From: Prevotella sp.
GTDB taxonomy: Bacteria; Bacteroidota; Bacteroidia; Bacteroidales; Bacteroidaceae
Assembly (NCBI GenBank): GCA_017471245.1
Contig: JAFUVB010000003.1
Location: forward strand, 22,889 to 86,888
Length of the DNA stretch: 64,000 nt
Reading direction: 5' to 3'
Position numbers and translations under genes: made by a program. A model generated the notes under the pieces. That model worked only from the letters and a program-made list of their open reading frames with translations, was not told the DNA's origin and searched no databases. Position 1 is the stretch's first letter; every line of letters begins with the position of its first letter. Positions 16,931-25,011 of the stretch are shown here, in pieces.

Positions 16931-17120
16931 ATGTTAGAGGTTAGATTTTAGAGGTGAGGGGTGAGAAGTGAGAAGTCAGAGGTGAGAGATTAGCTCTGAG
17001 ATATAGGACTCTATATCTAAAGACTATTGGATAGTTCTAATCTCTTGCTTCCTGCTTCTTGCTTCTTGCTTCTTAAAGCTAATCTCTCACCTCTCACCTC
17101 TCACTTCTCACTTCTAAATT
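16931..17120. repeat. Inverted GAGGTGAG / CTCACCTC blocks with CTTGCTTC units
   Basis: TTAGAGGTGAG-type copies (16935-16993) face CTCTCACCTCTCACCTC copies (17085-17118), so the RNA could fold into a long hairpin. CTTGCTTCCTGCTTCTTG units lie between (17043-17077). No gene is visible from 16478 to 17523. Confidence 0.75.
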
Positions 17121-17192
17121 ACAAACAAACGTTAAATATTTATGATATTAGTGAGAAAACTGTTAATTGTTTTTTTTTTTTGTGAAAATGCG

Positions 17193-17523
17193 TATCTTTG
17201 CAGCAGTTTTTTCATTTCTTCGTCGATCAATCGGCGGAGAAGTTTGAGTGCGAACCCTCTCTGTGAAGACAGGGGCGTACAAATTCTTAAGTTAATTAAT
17301 TATGTAAATGTTTAAAAAGGTGTCAAGTCGTGAGACCCCGCGCCTTTTTTCAACTGAATTCCAGTATAGGGGGATAGCAGCATAAGGTGGAAATAAGCAT
17401 TGCTGTGCTGGCTCCCGTTTCCCCTCATAACATACAGCAACAACTTTTCGGTGCTCCAACGGGAGCGGTGCACCAAAATTTTTTAGAACAAACAATAACA
17501 AAAAATATTAATTCAAGGAAAAA
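17193..17523 (+). promoter_or_regulatory. Promoter and long leader of the BspA-like gene
   Basis: TATCTTTG (17193-17200) lies about 320 bp upstream of the gene, leaving a long untranslated leader. A terminator-like hairpin, AAAAAGG (17314-17320) with CCTTTTTT (17343-17350), lies in the leader and could act as an attenuator. The -33 box is weak (ATTG with 23-bp spacing). Confidence 0.5.
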
Positions 17524-20358
17524 ATGAAGAGGCTATTTCTTTTATTTGTAGCGGCTGCCTGCATCTGTGGAGGGGCATGGGCTGCTAACCACTCTGACCA
17601 TTCATCAGAAAGGGGATGGACAAAGCTCAACGCAGGGGCATCTGATTTCGAATCCGTGATTAAAGCAAGTCACGATAAATTGTGTATCTCAGGTGCTTTG
17701 AGTGAAGCCGAATTAAGTTTGCTTAAAGAGGTCAATTCGCCAATAGTGTGTTTGAATGATGTGACACTAAGTGATTACAGCAGAATCAGTTTCGAAGGAA
17801 ACACTGTAATTGAGAGCGTTGTGCTGCCTTCGGCTATGGCATCAGAAGAACCTACTATATTTGTAGACAAAACTTCAGAAGCTGATTTGTCAACAGATGC
17901 ATTTGGAGACAAATATGCCAACTCTCGAATGTTTCGTAATTGCACCAATCTTAAAGCAGCCGCAGCTTGCAATGGAACCGATTTGCTGGCATACGTGAAC
18001 AAGGCCGGCGAATTGTTTAATTCCATGCAGAATAACGGGATGACTATCATTCCGAATGTGAACGGCGGTACAACAAAGAACATCAAGATTTCGGGCAATC
18101 TCAATAATAATGATTTGCGCCAAAAGTTTATTGATAAAGACGTTGACATGTCTCCTGATGTTCTTGATTTGAGTTGTGCCTTGTTTAAAAACTGCGAGGA
18201 TTTGAAGATGGGGCAGCCATCAGGAAAAAACCTGAACGACAAGATCAAGGCTTTAAAACTGCCAGAAATCCAAGTGCATGCAACTGGTGATTATATTCCG
18301 GAAAATGCATTCATCGGTTTTAATCAGATTACTAAAATAGTAATTCCTGATCACTATACACGTATTGACGGAAAAGCATTTTACCAATGCTCAAAATTAG
18401 AGCAAGTCGATTTCGGAGAAAACAGCACTGCCATAACTAATATCGGAACGGAAGCTTTCCGTCAGTGCGAAAGTCTTCAATATGTTTACTTTGCCAATTT
18501 AACAAACGAATTAAGTTTTGGTGATTATGCCTTTTATGAGTGTAGGAAAATCACTCACATCACTATCCCCGAAAAGACAATTGCCATCGGCAATTATTCT
18601 TTCTACGACCTTGAGAATTTGGAAGCAGTCAGAATGCCGAGTACATTATTAACCATCGGGAATGAGGCTTTTTCGCAGTGCCATAAAATAGAGAGTATCG
18701 TGATTCCTGAGAATGTGATATCCATCGGCGACGGTGCTTTCCGCCAATGCACAGGGCTGAGACATGTTTATCTGAGGACACCTGCAGACAAGCCTTTGCC
18801 GACAATCTATCCTGCAACAGAACTGAATGGAGGTCAAGCAGCAGGAGGTACGTTTGAAGGTATCAATCTGTTTAACTGTGGTGGAGGTCCAAGTGGTATG
18901 CCAGAAAATGGCACGGAAACCACAGGACAGCATAAGGCCTCTGTAACATGGGAGGAAGGATGCCAAAAATATATTGACGGTGGCGGTGCGACTGTGCTGC
19001 ATTTTATTGAGCGCGAAACAGAAATACTCGATACAGATACAGAAGCTGAGAAAGCAGCAAAGAAAGCAGCCGACAAGGCATATAATAATGAAAGGTTCGG
19101 CATCAATATCTCTGACACATATTATTATACTACTACCGACGGATACACACTCCCAAAACATGAGGTGGCAAGCGGAGAATATGGCAACGACTATAAGAAG
19201 CGTCTTGGAGCCGCTTTTACTGATGCAACCGTAGAAGGAAATTATAATCAATGTAGAATTACGCAAGATGGTAAATACAAAAAAGAAATAGCAGAATATG
19301 GTCCAACAGCTGCCGGCTGGAAACAGTTCATTCTGATGAAAGGAACAAGTCCCACAAAAAAGGATGAGATATATACAAAAGAGTATGATGATACTTGGTA
19401 TACCATGTGTTTCCCATTTGACTTAACACCAAAGCAATTGGAAGCAGCATTTGGAGCATCGTATGAGATATGTGAGTTCACCGGAGTTGAGGTTGTAGAT
19501 GACGGGGCAGAAGGCAAGAAGGCACTTATTCTTCATTTCATGGATGTAGCGCAACAGGATAAAACGAGTGGAGTGATGGCACATGCAGCGCATCCTTATA
19601 TGATTCACCCGAATACGAAAGTCGGTGTTGGTGGAAAAGTTAAATGCGATTTCGTGAACGTTAAATACACAACTTACAAGCCCATAACAAAAGAACAGGC
19701 AAAAGCAGCTGTTCCAACAAGTGGAGGTAAGGCAACGTTAACAGGTGACGGTGTCACTGAACATAACGGAGGTGCCAAAAACGTAACTCACTATGTAACA
19801 TGGGAGGCAACGAAAGGGTTTAAGAACGACCAGCAAGAAAACACTGGAAACCGTAGAGGTACAGAGTCTTATTCTTCAGGAGCGGCATATACGTTTGTTG
19901 GTAGCTTTGAAGAAGATAAGGAGAATGTTCTGATTCCCTACGGTGCCTATTTCCTTGGTTGCGAAAAAGACAAGGATGATGCAAACGGATTCCCTTATCC
20001 GAAATATTACCGTGAGACTGCCCCAGATAATAGAACGTCAGGAGGTGTTTGGAGGCAGTATACTGCAATCATTATTCCTAACAAGCAGGCTGTGGCAAAT
20101 ATCGAGAATGGAGTTTCCGCGTCAGGCTCCAAGGGGTTTGACTTGGGATTCAACGAATATGAAACAGACATTCAGTATGAGTCAACAACGGGCATCAAAG
20201 ATGTACTGGATGAGGCAGCCCAGAAAGGGCAAGCGGTTGAATACGTGGATGTTATTTATAACATTAACGGACAGGTCGTTAAAAAAGGCACTTCTGATTT
20301 GAAAAACCTTCCAAAGGGATTGTATATCGTAAATGGAAAGAAATATTTTGTAAAGTAA
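17524..20358 (+). CDS. BspA-like leucine-rich-repeat surface protein with T9SS tail
   Basis: A 944-aa secreted protein. Residues 1-20 form a signal peptide (LFLLFVAAACICGGAWA). LRR_5 repeats of the BspA/TpLRR type cover roughly residues 240-430, with units such as ITKIVIPDHYTRIDGKAFYQ and ESIVIPENVISIGDGAFRQ. A long beta-rich region follows. The C-terminus (VIYNINGQVVKKG, LPKGLYIVNGKKYFVK) is a type A sorting signal for type IX secretion. BspA proteins mediate adhesion in oral and gut Bacteroidales. The gene has a long leader and is followed 15 bp later by a small acidic protein gene. Confidence 0.88.
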   Translation: MKRLFLLFVAAACICGGAWAANHSDHSSERGWTKLNAGASDFESVIKASHDKLCISGALSEAELSLLKEVNSPIVCLNDVTLSDYSRISFEGNTVIESVVLPSAMASEEPTIFVDKTSEADLSTDAFGDKYANSRMFRNCTNLKAAAACNGTDLLAYVNKAGELFNSMQNNGMTIIPNVNGGTTKNIKISGNLNNNDLRQKFIDKDVDMSPDVLDLSCALFKNCEDLKMGQPSGKNLNDKIKALKLPEIQVHATGDYIPENAFIGFNQITKIVIPDHYTRIDGKAFYQCSKLEQVDFGENSTAITNIGTEAFRQCESLQYVYFANLTNELSFGDYAFYECRKITHITIPEKTIAIGNYSFYDLENLEAVRMPSTLLTIGNEAFSQCHKIESIVIPENVISIGDGAFRQCTGLRHVYLRTPADKPLPTIYPATELNGGQAAGGTFEGINLFNCGGGPSGMPENGTETTGQHKASVTWEEGCQKYIDGGGATVLHFIERETEILDTDTEAEKAAKKAADKAYNNERFGINISDTYYYTTTDGYTLPKHEVASGEYGNDYKKRLGAAFTDATVEGNYNQCRITQDGKYKKEIAEYGPTAAGWKQFILMKGTSPTKKDEIYTKEYDDTWYTMCFPFDLTPKQLEAAFGASYEICEFTGVEVVDDGAEGKKALILHFMDVAQQDKTSGVMAHAAHPYMIHPNTKVGVGGKVKCDFVNVKYTTYKPITKEQAKAAVPTSGGKATLTGDGVTEHNGGAKNVTHYVTWEATKGFKNDQQENTGNRRGTESYSSGAAYTFVGSFEEDKENVLIPYGAYFLGCEKDKDDANGFPYPKYYRETAPDNRTSGGVWRQYTAIIIPNKQAVANIENGVSASGSKGFDLGFNEYETDIQYESTTGIKDVLDEAAQKGQAVEYVDVIYNINGQVVKKGTSDLKNLPKGLYIVNGKKYFVK

Positions 20359-20373
20359 GAAAGGAGGTCTGAT

Positions 20374-20631
20374 ATGAGTAAAAAATATGCAAAGCCTGTC
20401 ACAGAGGTATTTACGTTAGTAGTAGAAAGCAAATTCTGTGCTGTCTCAAAACGATTCTCAAGATTTGGAAATCCTTTCTGGGAAGATTACGGAAATGAAA
20501 GCTGGGTGAACGAAAAATGGACAGGAAGGAAATTCGACGATTATCCTTTTGAGTCAATAACTATTGACGATGACAATGGCGGATTTGACTCCCGCGGCAA
20601 GAGCAGTCTCTGGGATGATGACGACATGTAG
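20374..20631 (+). CDS. Small acidic protein, unknown function
   Basis: An 85-aa protein with no export signal. The N-terminus MSKKYAKPVTEVFTLVVESK resembles a recurrent Bacteroidales small-protein start (KKxYxKPxxEVxxxxxES); the C-terminus is Asp-rich (SLWDDDDM). A perfect Shine-Dalgarno AAGGAGGT (20361-20368) lies 5 bp before the ATG, which is unusual in this phylum. It is only 15 bp after the BspA-like gene and probably co-transcribed. I do not recognise a function. Downstream, in the +1 frame, an acidic tail (KKTDDSTDDETTTDSG) continues to 20746, so a frameshift may have shortened it. Confidence 0.6.
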   Translation: MSKKYAKPVTEVFTLVVESKFCAVSKRFSRFGNPFWEDYGNESWVNEKWTGRKFDDYPFESITIDDDNGGFDSRGKSSLWDDDDM

Positions 20632-20799
20632 GCTCTATCATGCAGATGGGGCAAACTACCTAAAGCGCCCCAAGAAGACAGATGATTCTACCGACGACGA
20701 AACAACTACTGACTCTGGCTGGAGTACGTTCAAGCTGAACCTTTAGTATGACGAAGAGGATGAAGAATAATGATTACCTAATAGTATATTTCGAGCGAG

Positions 20800-20824
20800 G
20801 TGCCTGCGAGTGATTCGCAGGCAC
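20800..20824. terminator. Hairpin, probable terminator of the BspA transcript
   Basis: GTGCCTGCGA and TCGCAGGCAC are exactly complementary around a 5-base loop. The T-run after it is weak (TTCGCATTTT). The rest of 20632-20987 shows no convincing gene beyond the possible shifted tail ending at 20746. Confidence 0.6.
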
Positions 20825-20925
20825 TTCGCATTTTCAGAAAGGCGCACCGACAGACTCTCTTGTCAGATTCTAACGAAGGTAAGAATGGATTGTATCATAA
20901 AAAGACAAAAATAGAGGGTAGAATT

Positions 20926-20955
20926 TTGCATTTATAAGAAAAAGATGTAATTTTG
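20926..20955 (+). promoter_or_regulatory. Promoter of the DUF3791-DUF3990 cassette
   Basis: TTTG (20926-20929), 18 bp, TAATTTTG (20948-20955), about 30 bp before the first ATG. Spacing is one base short of the usual range. Confidence 0.5.
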
Positions 20956-20987
20956 CAATCAAAGTAAAGCAAACTAAAAAAGGAAGT

Positions 20988-21212
20988 ATGGCACGTGAAG
21001 ACAAAAACATAATAGGATATACCGTGGCACTAATCAGTGAGTTTTCCACCCGCTTCGGAATCCGACCGAGACAAGGATACGCTTATCTGAAACGCTACAA
21101 AGGATTTGATCATTTGCAGCACCACTATGGATATCTGCATACACAGTCCTTTCCCGATACCATAGATATTCTTACCCAAGTATGCCTAAATAATGGAGGT
21201 GAACTACAATGA
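20988..21212 (+). CDS. DUF3791 family protein, putative antitoxin
   Basis: A 74-aa protein. IIGYTVALISEFSTRFGIRP, RQGYAYLKRYKGFDHLQHHY and HTQSFPDTIDILTQVC are typical of DUF3791. Small DUF3791 proteins commonly sit directly before DUF3990 genes, which have an ADP-ribosyltransferase-like fold, so an antitoxin or partner role is inferred from context. Its stop codon overlaps the next start (ATGA). Confidence 0.75.
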   Translation: MAREDKNIIGYTVALISEFSTRFGIRPRQGYAYLKRYKGFDHLQHHYGYLHTQSFPDTIDILTQVCLNNGGELQ

Positions 21213-21691
21213 TTAAGCTTTATCATGGTTCAAATGTAAAGATAGAGACTCCCGATCTCACCCACTCAAAACCCTATAAGGATTTTGGGCGAGGTTTTTA
21301 TCTATCGGCAGACAAGCAACAAGCCTGGGACATGGCTCTACAGAAAGTAAATCAAACACAAGAGGGAACAGCCGTAGTTACAGAGTTCCTATTCGATGAA
21401 ACACAGATGGAATCAGATGATTTGAAAATCCTAAGTATTCCTGACTATAGTGAAGAATGGGCTCAATTTATATTGGCAAACCGTAACAGACATGTTACGC
21501 AGCCTGTTCACGATTATGATATCATATACGGACCGATAGCAAACGATGGAGTCACCTTTCAGTTGCGCCGTTACGAAGGGGGAGTTATATCCTTGCATCG
21601 ATTGGTTGAAGAACTGAAATATGCAAAAGGCATCACGTTCCAATACTATTTTGGAACGGAACGTGCATTAAAACTATTAACACGAATATGA
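21209..21691 (+). CDS. DUF3990 family protein, putative ADP-ribosyltransferase-like toxin
   Basis: A 160-aa protein. The N-terminal IKLYHGSNVKIETPDL and FGRGFYLSADKQQAWDMA match DUF3990, placed by published analyses in the ADP-ribosyltransferase superfamily; the His, Ser and Tyr residues of the NAD-binding core are visible. A strong Shine-Dalgarno GGAGGTGA (21195-21202) precedes it. It overlaps both flanking small genes by 4 bp, so all three are translationally coupled. Toxin function is inference; the target is unknown. Confidence 0.75.
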   Translation: MIKLYHGSNVKIETPDLTHSKPYKDFGRGFYLSADKQQAWDMALQKVNQTQEGTAVVTEFLFDETQMESDDLKILSIPDYSEEWAQFILANRNRHVTQPVHDYDIIYGPIANDGVTFQLRRYEGGVISLHRLVEELKYAKGITFQYYFGTERALKLLTRI

Positions 21692-21924
21692 CAACAAAAC
21701 TAAGTTCACAACAGATACAATTGTTGAAAGACGACTTATGTACCGAACTGGCAGGCTTTCTTGTGGATGACTACCATTATACACCACAAGAAGCCATTGA
21801 TGTGCTCTATACATCGGAGACTTTCGATCGCCTGCAGGATAACGCTTCTGGACTTTATTACCAGAGTGCTGGATATGTATACTCATTCCTTCAGAACGAA
21901 CTCAAAACAGCGAAAGTTTTCTAA
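21688..21924 (+). CDS. Small DUF3791-like protein, third gene of the cassette
   Basis: A 78-aa protein. LKDDLCTELAGFLVDDYHYT, QEAIDVLYTSETFDRLQD and LYYQSAGYVYSFLQNELK resemble DUF3791-type helical proteins but differ from the first gene. The ATGA overlap with the DUF3990 gene shows tight coupling. It may be a second antitoxin or a partner of the toxin; this cannot be decided from sequence. Confidence 0.65.
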   Translation: MTTKLSSQQIQLLKDDLCTELAGFLVDDYHYTPQEAIDVLYTSETFDRLQDNASGLYYQSAGYVYSFLQNELKTAKVF

Positions 21925-22142
21925 CGGAAAAGGCAAACCTTATAATTTACGTTTTCCGTAGGATACGGTTCTACCATATTGGTATCCCATTGCCACAAAT
22001 GGTAGTGTTGGCAATGGTGGTTTCTCGTTTCGAACTCATGTGTCACAATTATATCGGGAATGTGCTTAAAGGCCAAGCCATGACTCTTGCAGCAGGAATG
22101 GTATAACTCCGATATACATGTATCGGTTTCTTCTAATGATCA
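21921..22142 (-). pseudogene. Decayed C-terminal gene fragment
   Basis: On the minus strand an open frame of about 74 codons ends with TAG at 21923-21921. It reads like a genuine protein (ISELYHSCCKSHGLAFKHIP, IVTHEFETRNHHCQHYHLWQ, WDTNMVEPYPTENVNYKVC), rich in Cys, His and Trp. It has no start codon and is closed upstream by a stop, so the N-terminus is lost. I do not recognise the family. It occupies much of the otherwise empty 21925-22306 gap. Confidence 0.45.
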
Positions 22143-22186
22143 TAGCTTAATGATTGCTTAATGCAAACATAGTCGAACCATTCGAC

Positions 22187-22194
22187 TATTTTTG
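22187..22194 (+). promoter_or_regulatory. -7 box upstream of the thioesterase gene
   Basis: TATTTTTG, 112 bp before the ATG; no clear -33 box. It would give the thioesterase its own transcript, needed here because the gene is cut off from ilvN. Confidence 0.4.
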
Positions 22195-22306
22195 CAGTAC
22201 AAAGATATTTCGTTTTTCCGAATTTAGCAAATAATTGACATGAAAATTTGGCGGATATGAAATAAATAGCGAAATTTGCAGCGCAAAACAATAAAAGGAA
22301 AGAAAA

Positions 22307-23068
22307 ATGATGATAGATAAGGTGGGGCGATACCCGTTTCTGGCAGAGCCTTTTCATTGCGATTTCAGTCAACGCCTATTCATAGGTCACTTGGGCAATC
22401 ACATGCTCAATGCTGCCGACTTCCATTCCAACGATCGCGGCTTTGGCATGAAGTATCTCTTGACCATCAACAGGGCATGGGTGCTCTCGCGGCTTGCCAT
22501 AGAAATGGATGAGATGCCTGAGATGTACGCGCGGTTCAACATCGAAACGTGGGTGGAGAGCGCCATGCGCTATTTCACAAACCGCAGTTTCCGCGTGGTG
22601 GGTACCGACGGGCGCGTATACGGATACGGGCGCAGCATTTGGGCGATGATTGATACGGAGACGCGCCAGCCCAGCAACCTGCTCGATGTGAACGACGGTT
22701 CGATCATGGAATACGTGGAGAAAGACAAGGAAAACCCCATGGACAAGCTGTCGAGAGTGAAGATGGACAACCAGACAGAGCTGGTGAGGGAAATCATTAC
22801 CTACTATAACGATGTGGATATCAACGGACATATCAACTCGGTGAAGTATATTGAGCATGTGCTCGACTTATGGGACATAGACTGGTATCGCAGTCACCGC
22901 GTGCGCCGTTTCGATATCGCATACGTGGCAGAGTGCCATCAGGGCGACAGCCTGCGTTTCTACCGCGAGCAGACGGGCGAAAATGAGTATTGCGTGCGTA
23001 TCTGCAAGAGCGTTCCCGATAGCGAAAGCGAGGAAGAAGTGGTAAGAAGCAAGATTCTCTTCGTGTGA
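22307..23068 (+). CDS. Acyl-ACP thioesterase (FatA-like, double hotdog)
   Basis: A 253-aa enzyme that releases fatty acids from acyl carrier protein. The N-terminal hotdog half carries RLFIGHLGNHMLNAADFHSN and the RAWVLSRLAIEM region; the second half has YYNDVDINGHINSVKYIEHV, with the Asn-x-His of the family. In Bacteroidales this gene commonly sits between ilvN and ilvC, as it does here except for the inserted block upstream. It may serve branched-chain fatty acid supply (inference). Confidence 0.88.
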   Translation: MMIDKVGRYPFLAEPFHCDFSQRLFIGHLGNHMLNAADFHSNDRGFGMKYLLTINRAWVLSRLAIEMDEMPEMYARFNIETWVESAMRYFTNRSFRVVGTDGRVYGYGRSIWAMIDTETRQPSNLLDVNDGSIMEYVEKDKENPMDKLSRVKMDNQTELVREIITYYNDVDINGHINSVKYIEHVLDLWDIDWYRSHRVRRFDIAYVAECHQGDSLRFYREQTGENEYCVRICKSVPDSESEEEVVRSKILFV

Positions 23069-23216
23069 TTTCTGGTGACTGTCAGGCTGAAGGCAAGTCC
23101 ACTTCCGTGAGGTTAGCGACTGCCATCAGATAGAAGGGAAATGTTGTGAATTGAAAGATTTTTGCCGTTTGGTAAAAATAATTCATCATTTTTACGCAGG
23201 TTTCGTGATTATTTCG

Positions 23217-23386
23217 TAAATTTGCAGCCGTTTTTAGCATGGTGGACGATTCATGATGCTAAATCGACAGAAAGGAATCCTGAGCCGCTCTTTCGTGAGA
23301 GAGTGGATGGACACGTAAAAAGACTGTTTTTGGATAAGACGGCATGGTTCATAGGGATAGTATCAACTTTTTAAATTACATTTTTT
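23217..23386 (+). promoter_or_regulatory. Promoter and structured leader of ilvC
   Basis: TAAATTTG (23217-23224) places transcription start near 23231, leaving a leader of about 155 nt. It contains TTTAGCAT/ATGCTAAA (8-bp stem, about 23236-23264) and CTCTTTC-GTG-AGAGAG (about 23289-23304). No leader peptide rich in Ile, Val or Leu is obvious. The 23069-23386 gap holds nothing else I can support. Confidence 0.5.
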
Positions 23387-24430
23387 ATGGCAGAAATGAA
23401 TTTCGGTGGCGTAATTGAAACTGTTGTCACCAGTAAGGAGTTTTCATTGGAAAAAGCACGCGAAGTGCTGAAAAACGAGACAATTGCAGTGATCGGCTAT
23501 GGCATTCAGGGACCAGGCCAGGCATGTAACCTGCGCGATAATGGCTTTAATGTCATTGTCGGACAGCGTCAGGGCAAGACCTACGACAAAGCTGTTGCTG
23601 ACGGATGGGTACCTGGCAAGACCCTGTTTTCTATTGAGGAGGCAGCAGAAAAGGGTACAATCGTGTGCATGTTGCTCTCTGATGCTGGTCAGATACAGGT
23701 ATGGCCGAATATCAAAAAATATCTCACACCTGGCAAAACGCTCTATTATTCTCATGGCTTTGCCATCAATTGGAGCGACCGCACCGGTGTGATACCTCCC
23801 AAAGACATTGATGTGATCCTCGTGGCACCGAAGGGTTCTGGCACTTCATTGCGTACCATGTTCTGCGAAGGGCGCGGACTGAACTGCTCTTATGCCGTTT
23901 ATCAGGATGCAAGCGGCAAGGCTGAAGAGAAAACGATAGCCTTTGGCATCGGAATAGGTGCTGGTTATCTGTTCAAGACCACGTTTGAGCGTGAGGCTAC
24001 TTCCGATCTCACCGGCGAGCGCGGCTCTTTGATGGGAGCCATTCAGGGATTGCTGTTGGCTCAATATGAGGTGCTTCGCGAGAACGGGCATTCTCCTTCG
24101 GAGGCATTCAATGAGACTGTGGAAGAGCTTACTCAGAGTCTGATGCCTTTGTTCGGAGAAAAAGGCATGGACTGGATGTATGCCAACTGTTCAACAACAG
24201 CGCAGCGTGGTGCTCTCGACTGGGCTCCCCGTTTCCATGATGCCATCAAGCCTGTGATGCAGCAGCTTTATGAGAGTGTGAAATGCGGCAACGAGGCTCA
24301 GATTTCCATTGATTCGAACTCGAAACCAGACTATCGTGCCGGGTTGGAGAAAGAGCTTGAGGCCATGCGCAATCAGGAAATGTGGCAGGCTGGAGCTGTT
24401 GTCCGCCAGCTTCGTCCTGAGAATAACTAA
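23387..24430 (+). CDS. ilvC: Ketol-acid reductoisomerase
   Basis: A 347-aa class I enzyme that converts acetolactate to dihydroxyisovalerate. The Rossmann motif IAVIGYGIQGPGQACNLRDN lies at residues 33-52; the loop VGQRQGK sets cofactor preference. The C-terminal metal-binding region shows SDLTGERGSLMGAIQGLLLA and the NETVEELTQSLMPL helix. Last gene of the ilv set, with its own promoter. Confidence 0.96.
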   Translation: MAEMNFGGVIETVVTSKEFSLEKAREVLKNETIAVIGYGIQGPGQACNLRDNGFNVIVGQRQGKTYDKAVADGWVPGKTLFSIEEAAEKGTIVCMLLSDAGQIQVWPNIKKYLTPGKTLYYSHGFAINWSDRTGVIPPKDIDVILVAPKGSGTSLRTMFCEGRGLNCSYAVYQDASGKAEEKTIAFGIGIGAGYLFKTTFEREATSDLTGERGSLMGAIQGLLLAQYEVLRENGHSPSEAFNETVEELTQSLMPLFGEKGMDWMYANCSTTAQRGALDWAPRFHDAIKPVMQQLYESVKCGNEAQISIDSNSKPDYRAGLEKELEAMRNQEMWQAGAVVRQLRPENN

Positions 24431-24445
24431 GGCCGGTTGTTTGAA

Positions 24446-24618
24446 ATTTAGAGGTGAGAGGTGAGTAGGTTAGAGGTGAGAGAATAGCAACTATGATATT
24501 AGCATGAGTAATGAGAGCTGTATCTCAATACATATCTCTCACCTCTAACCTTCTAACCTCTCACCTCTAACTTCTAACCTCTCACCTCTAATTTCTAAAA
24601 AACTCACCTCTAAATACT
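24446..24618. repeat. Inverted TTAGAGGTGAG / CTCACCTCTAA blocks
   Basis: TTAGAGGTGAGAGGTGAG copies (24449-24482) face CTCTCACCTCTAACCTTC copies (24535-24613). A stem of roughly 35 bp could form in the ilvC-yccF gap. Confidence 0.8.
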
Positions 24619-24632
24619 AAAAAGCTGAGAAG

Positions 24633-25007
24633 ATGAAACTATTAGGGAATCTTATTTGGCTGCTGTTCGGCGGACTTGCCACAGCTATTGAGTATGTGTT
24701 GTCAAGCATTGCCATGATGGTAACGATTATTGGTATACCATTTGGATTGCAGTCAATCAAACTGGCTGTGCTTTGCTTGTGGCCTTTTGGCTCAAAGGTG
24801 GTCGAGAAACCCGGAAAGGTGGGGTGTCTGAGTACTGTGATGAACATCATTTGGTTCTTTGTAGGAGGAATATGGATATGGCTCACTCATATCTTCTTTG
24901 GCGTTCTGCTTTACATTACAATAATAGGAATACCCTTTGGTAAGCAGCATTTTAAGATGGCAGGCTTGGCTCTTACACCGTTTGGCCGTGAGATTGTTTC
25001 GAAATGA
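24633..25007 (+). CDS. YccF-domain inner membrane protein
   Basis: A 124-aa protein with two copies of the YccF (DUF307) unit: IIGIPFGLQSIKLAVLCLWP and IIGIPFGKQHFKMAGLALTP, each after a hydrophobic helix. Function is unknown in the family; some homologues accompany transporters. Ends 4 bp from the convergent recQ stop. Confidence 0.85.
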   Translation: MKLLGNLIWLLFGGLATAIEYVLSSIAMMVTIIGIPFGLQSIKLAVLCLWPFGSKVVEKPGKVGCLSTVMNIIWFFVGGIWIWLTHIFFGVLLYITIIGIPFGKQHFKMAGLALTPFGREIVSK

Positions 25008-25011
25008 GCAA

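Noticed and set aside
20564-20746. Separate gene in the +1 frame after the small acidic protein
   Set aside because: The first 70 bases overlap the acidic protein gene and its N-terminus is not protein-like; only the tail looks coding, so it is noted as a possible frameshift.
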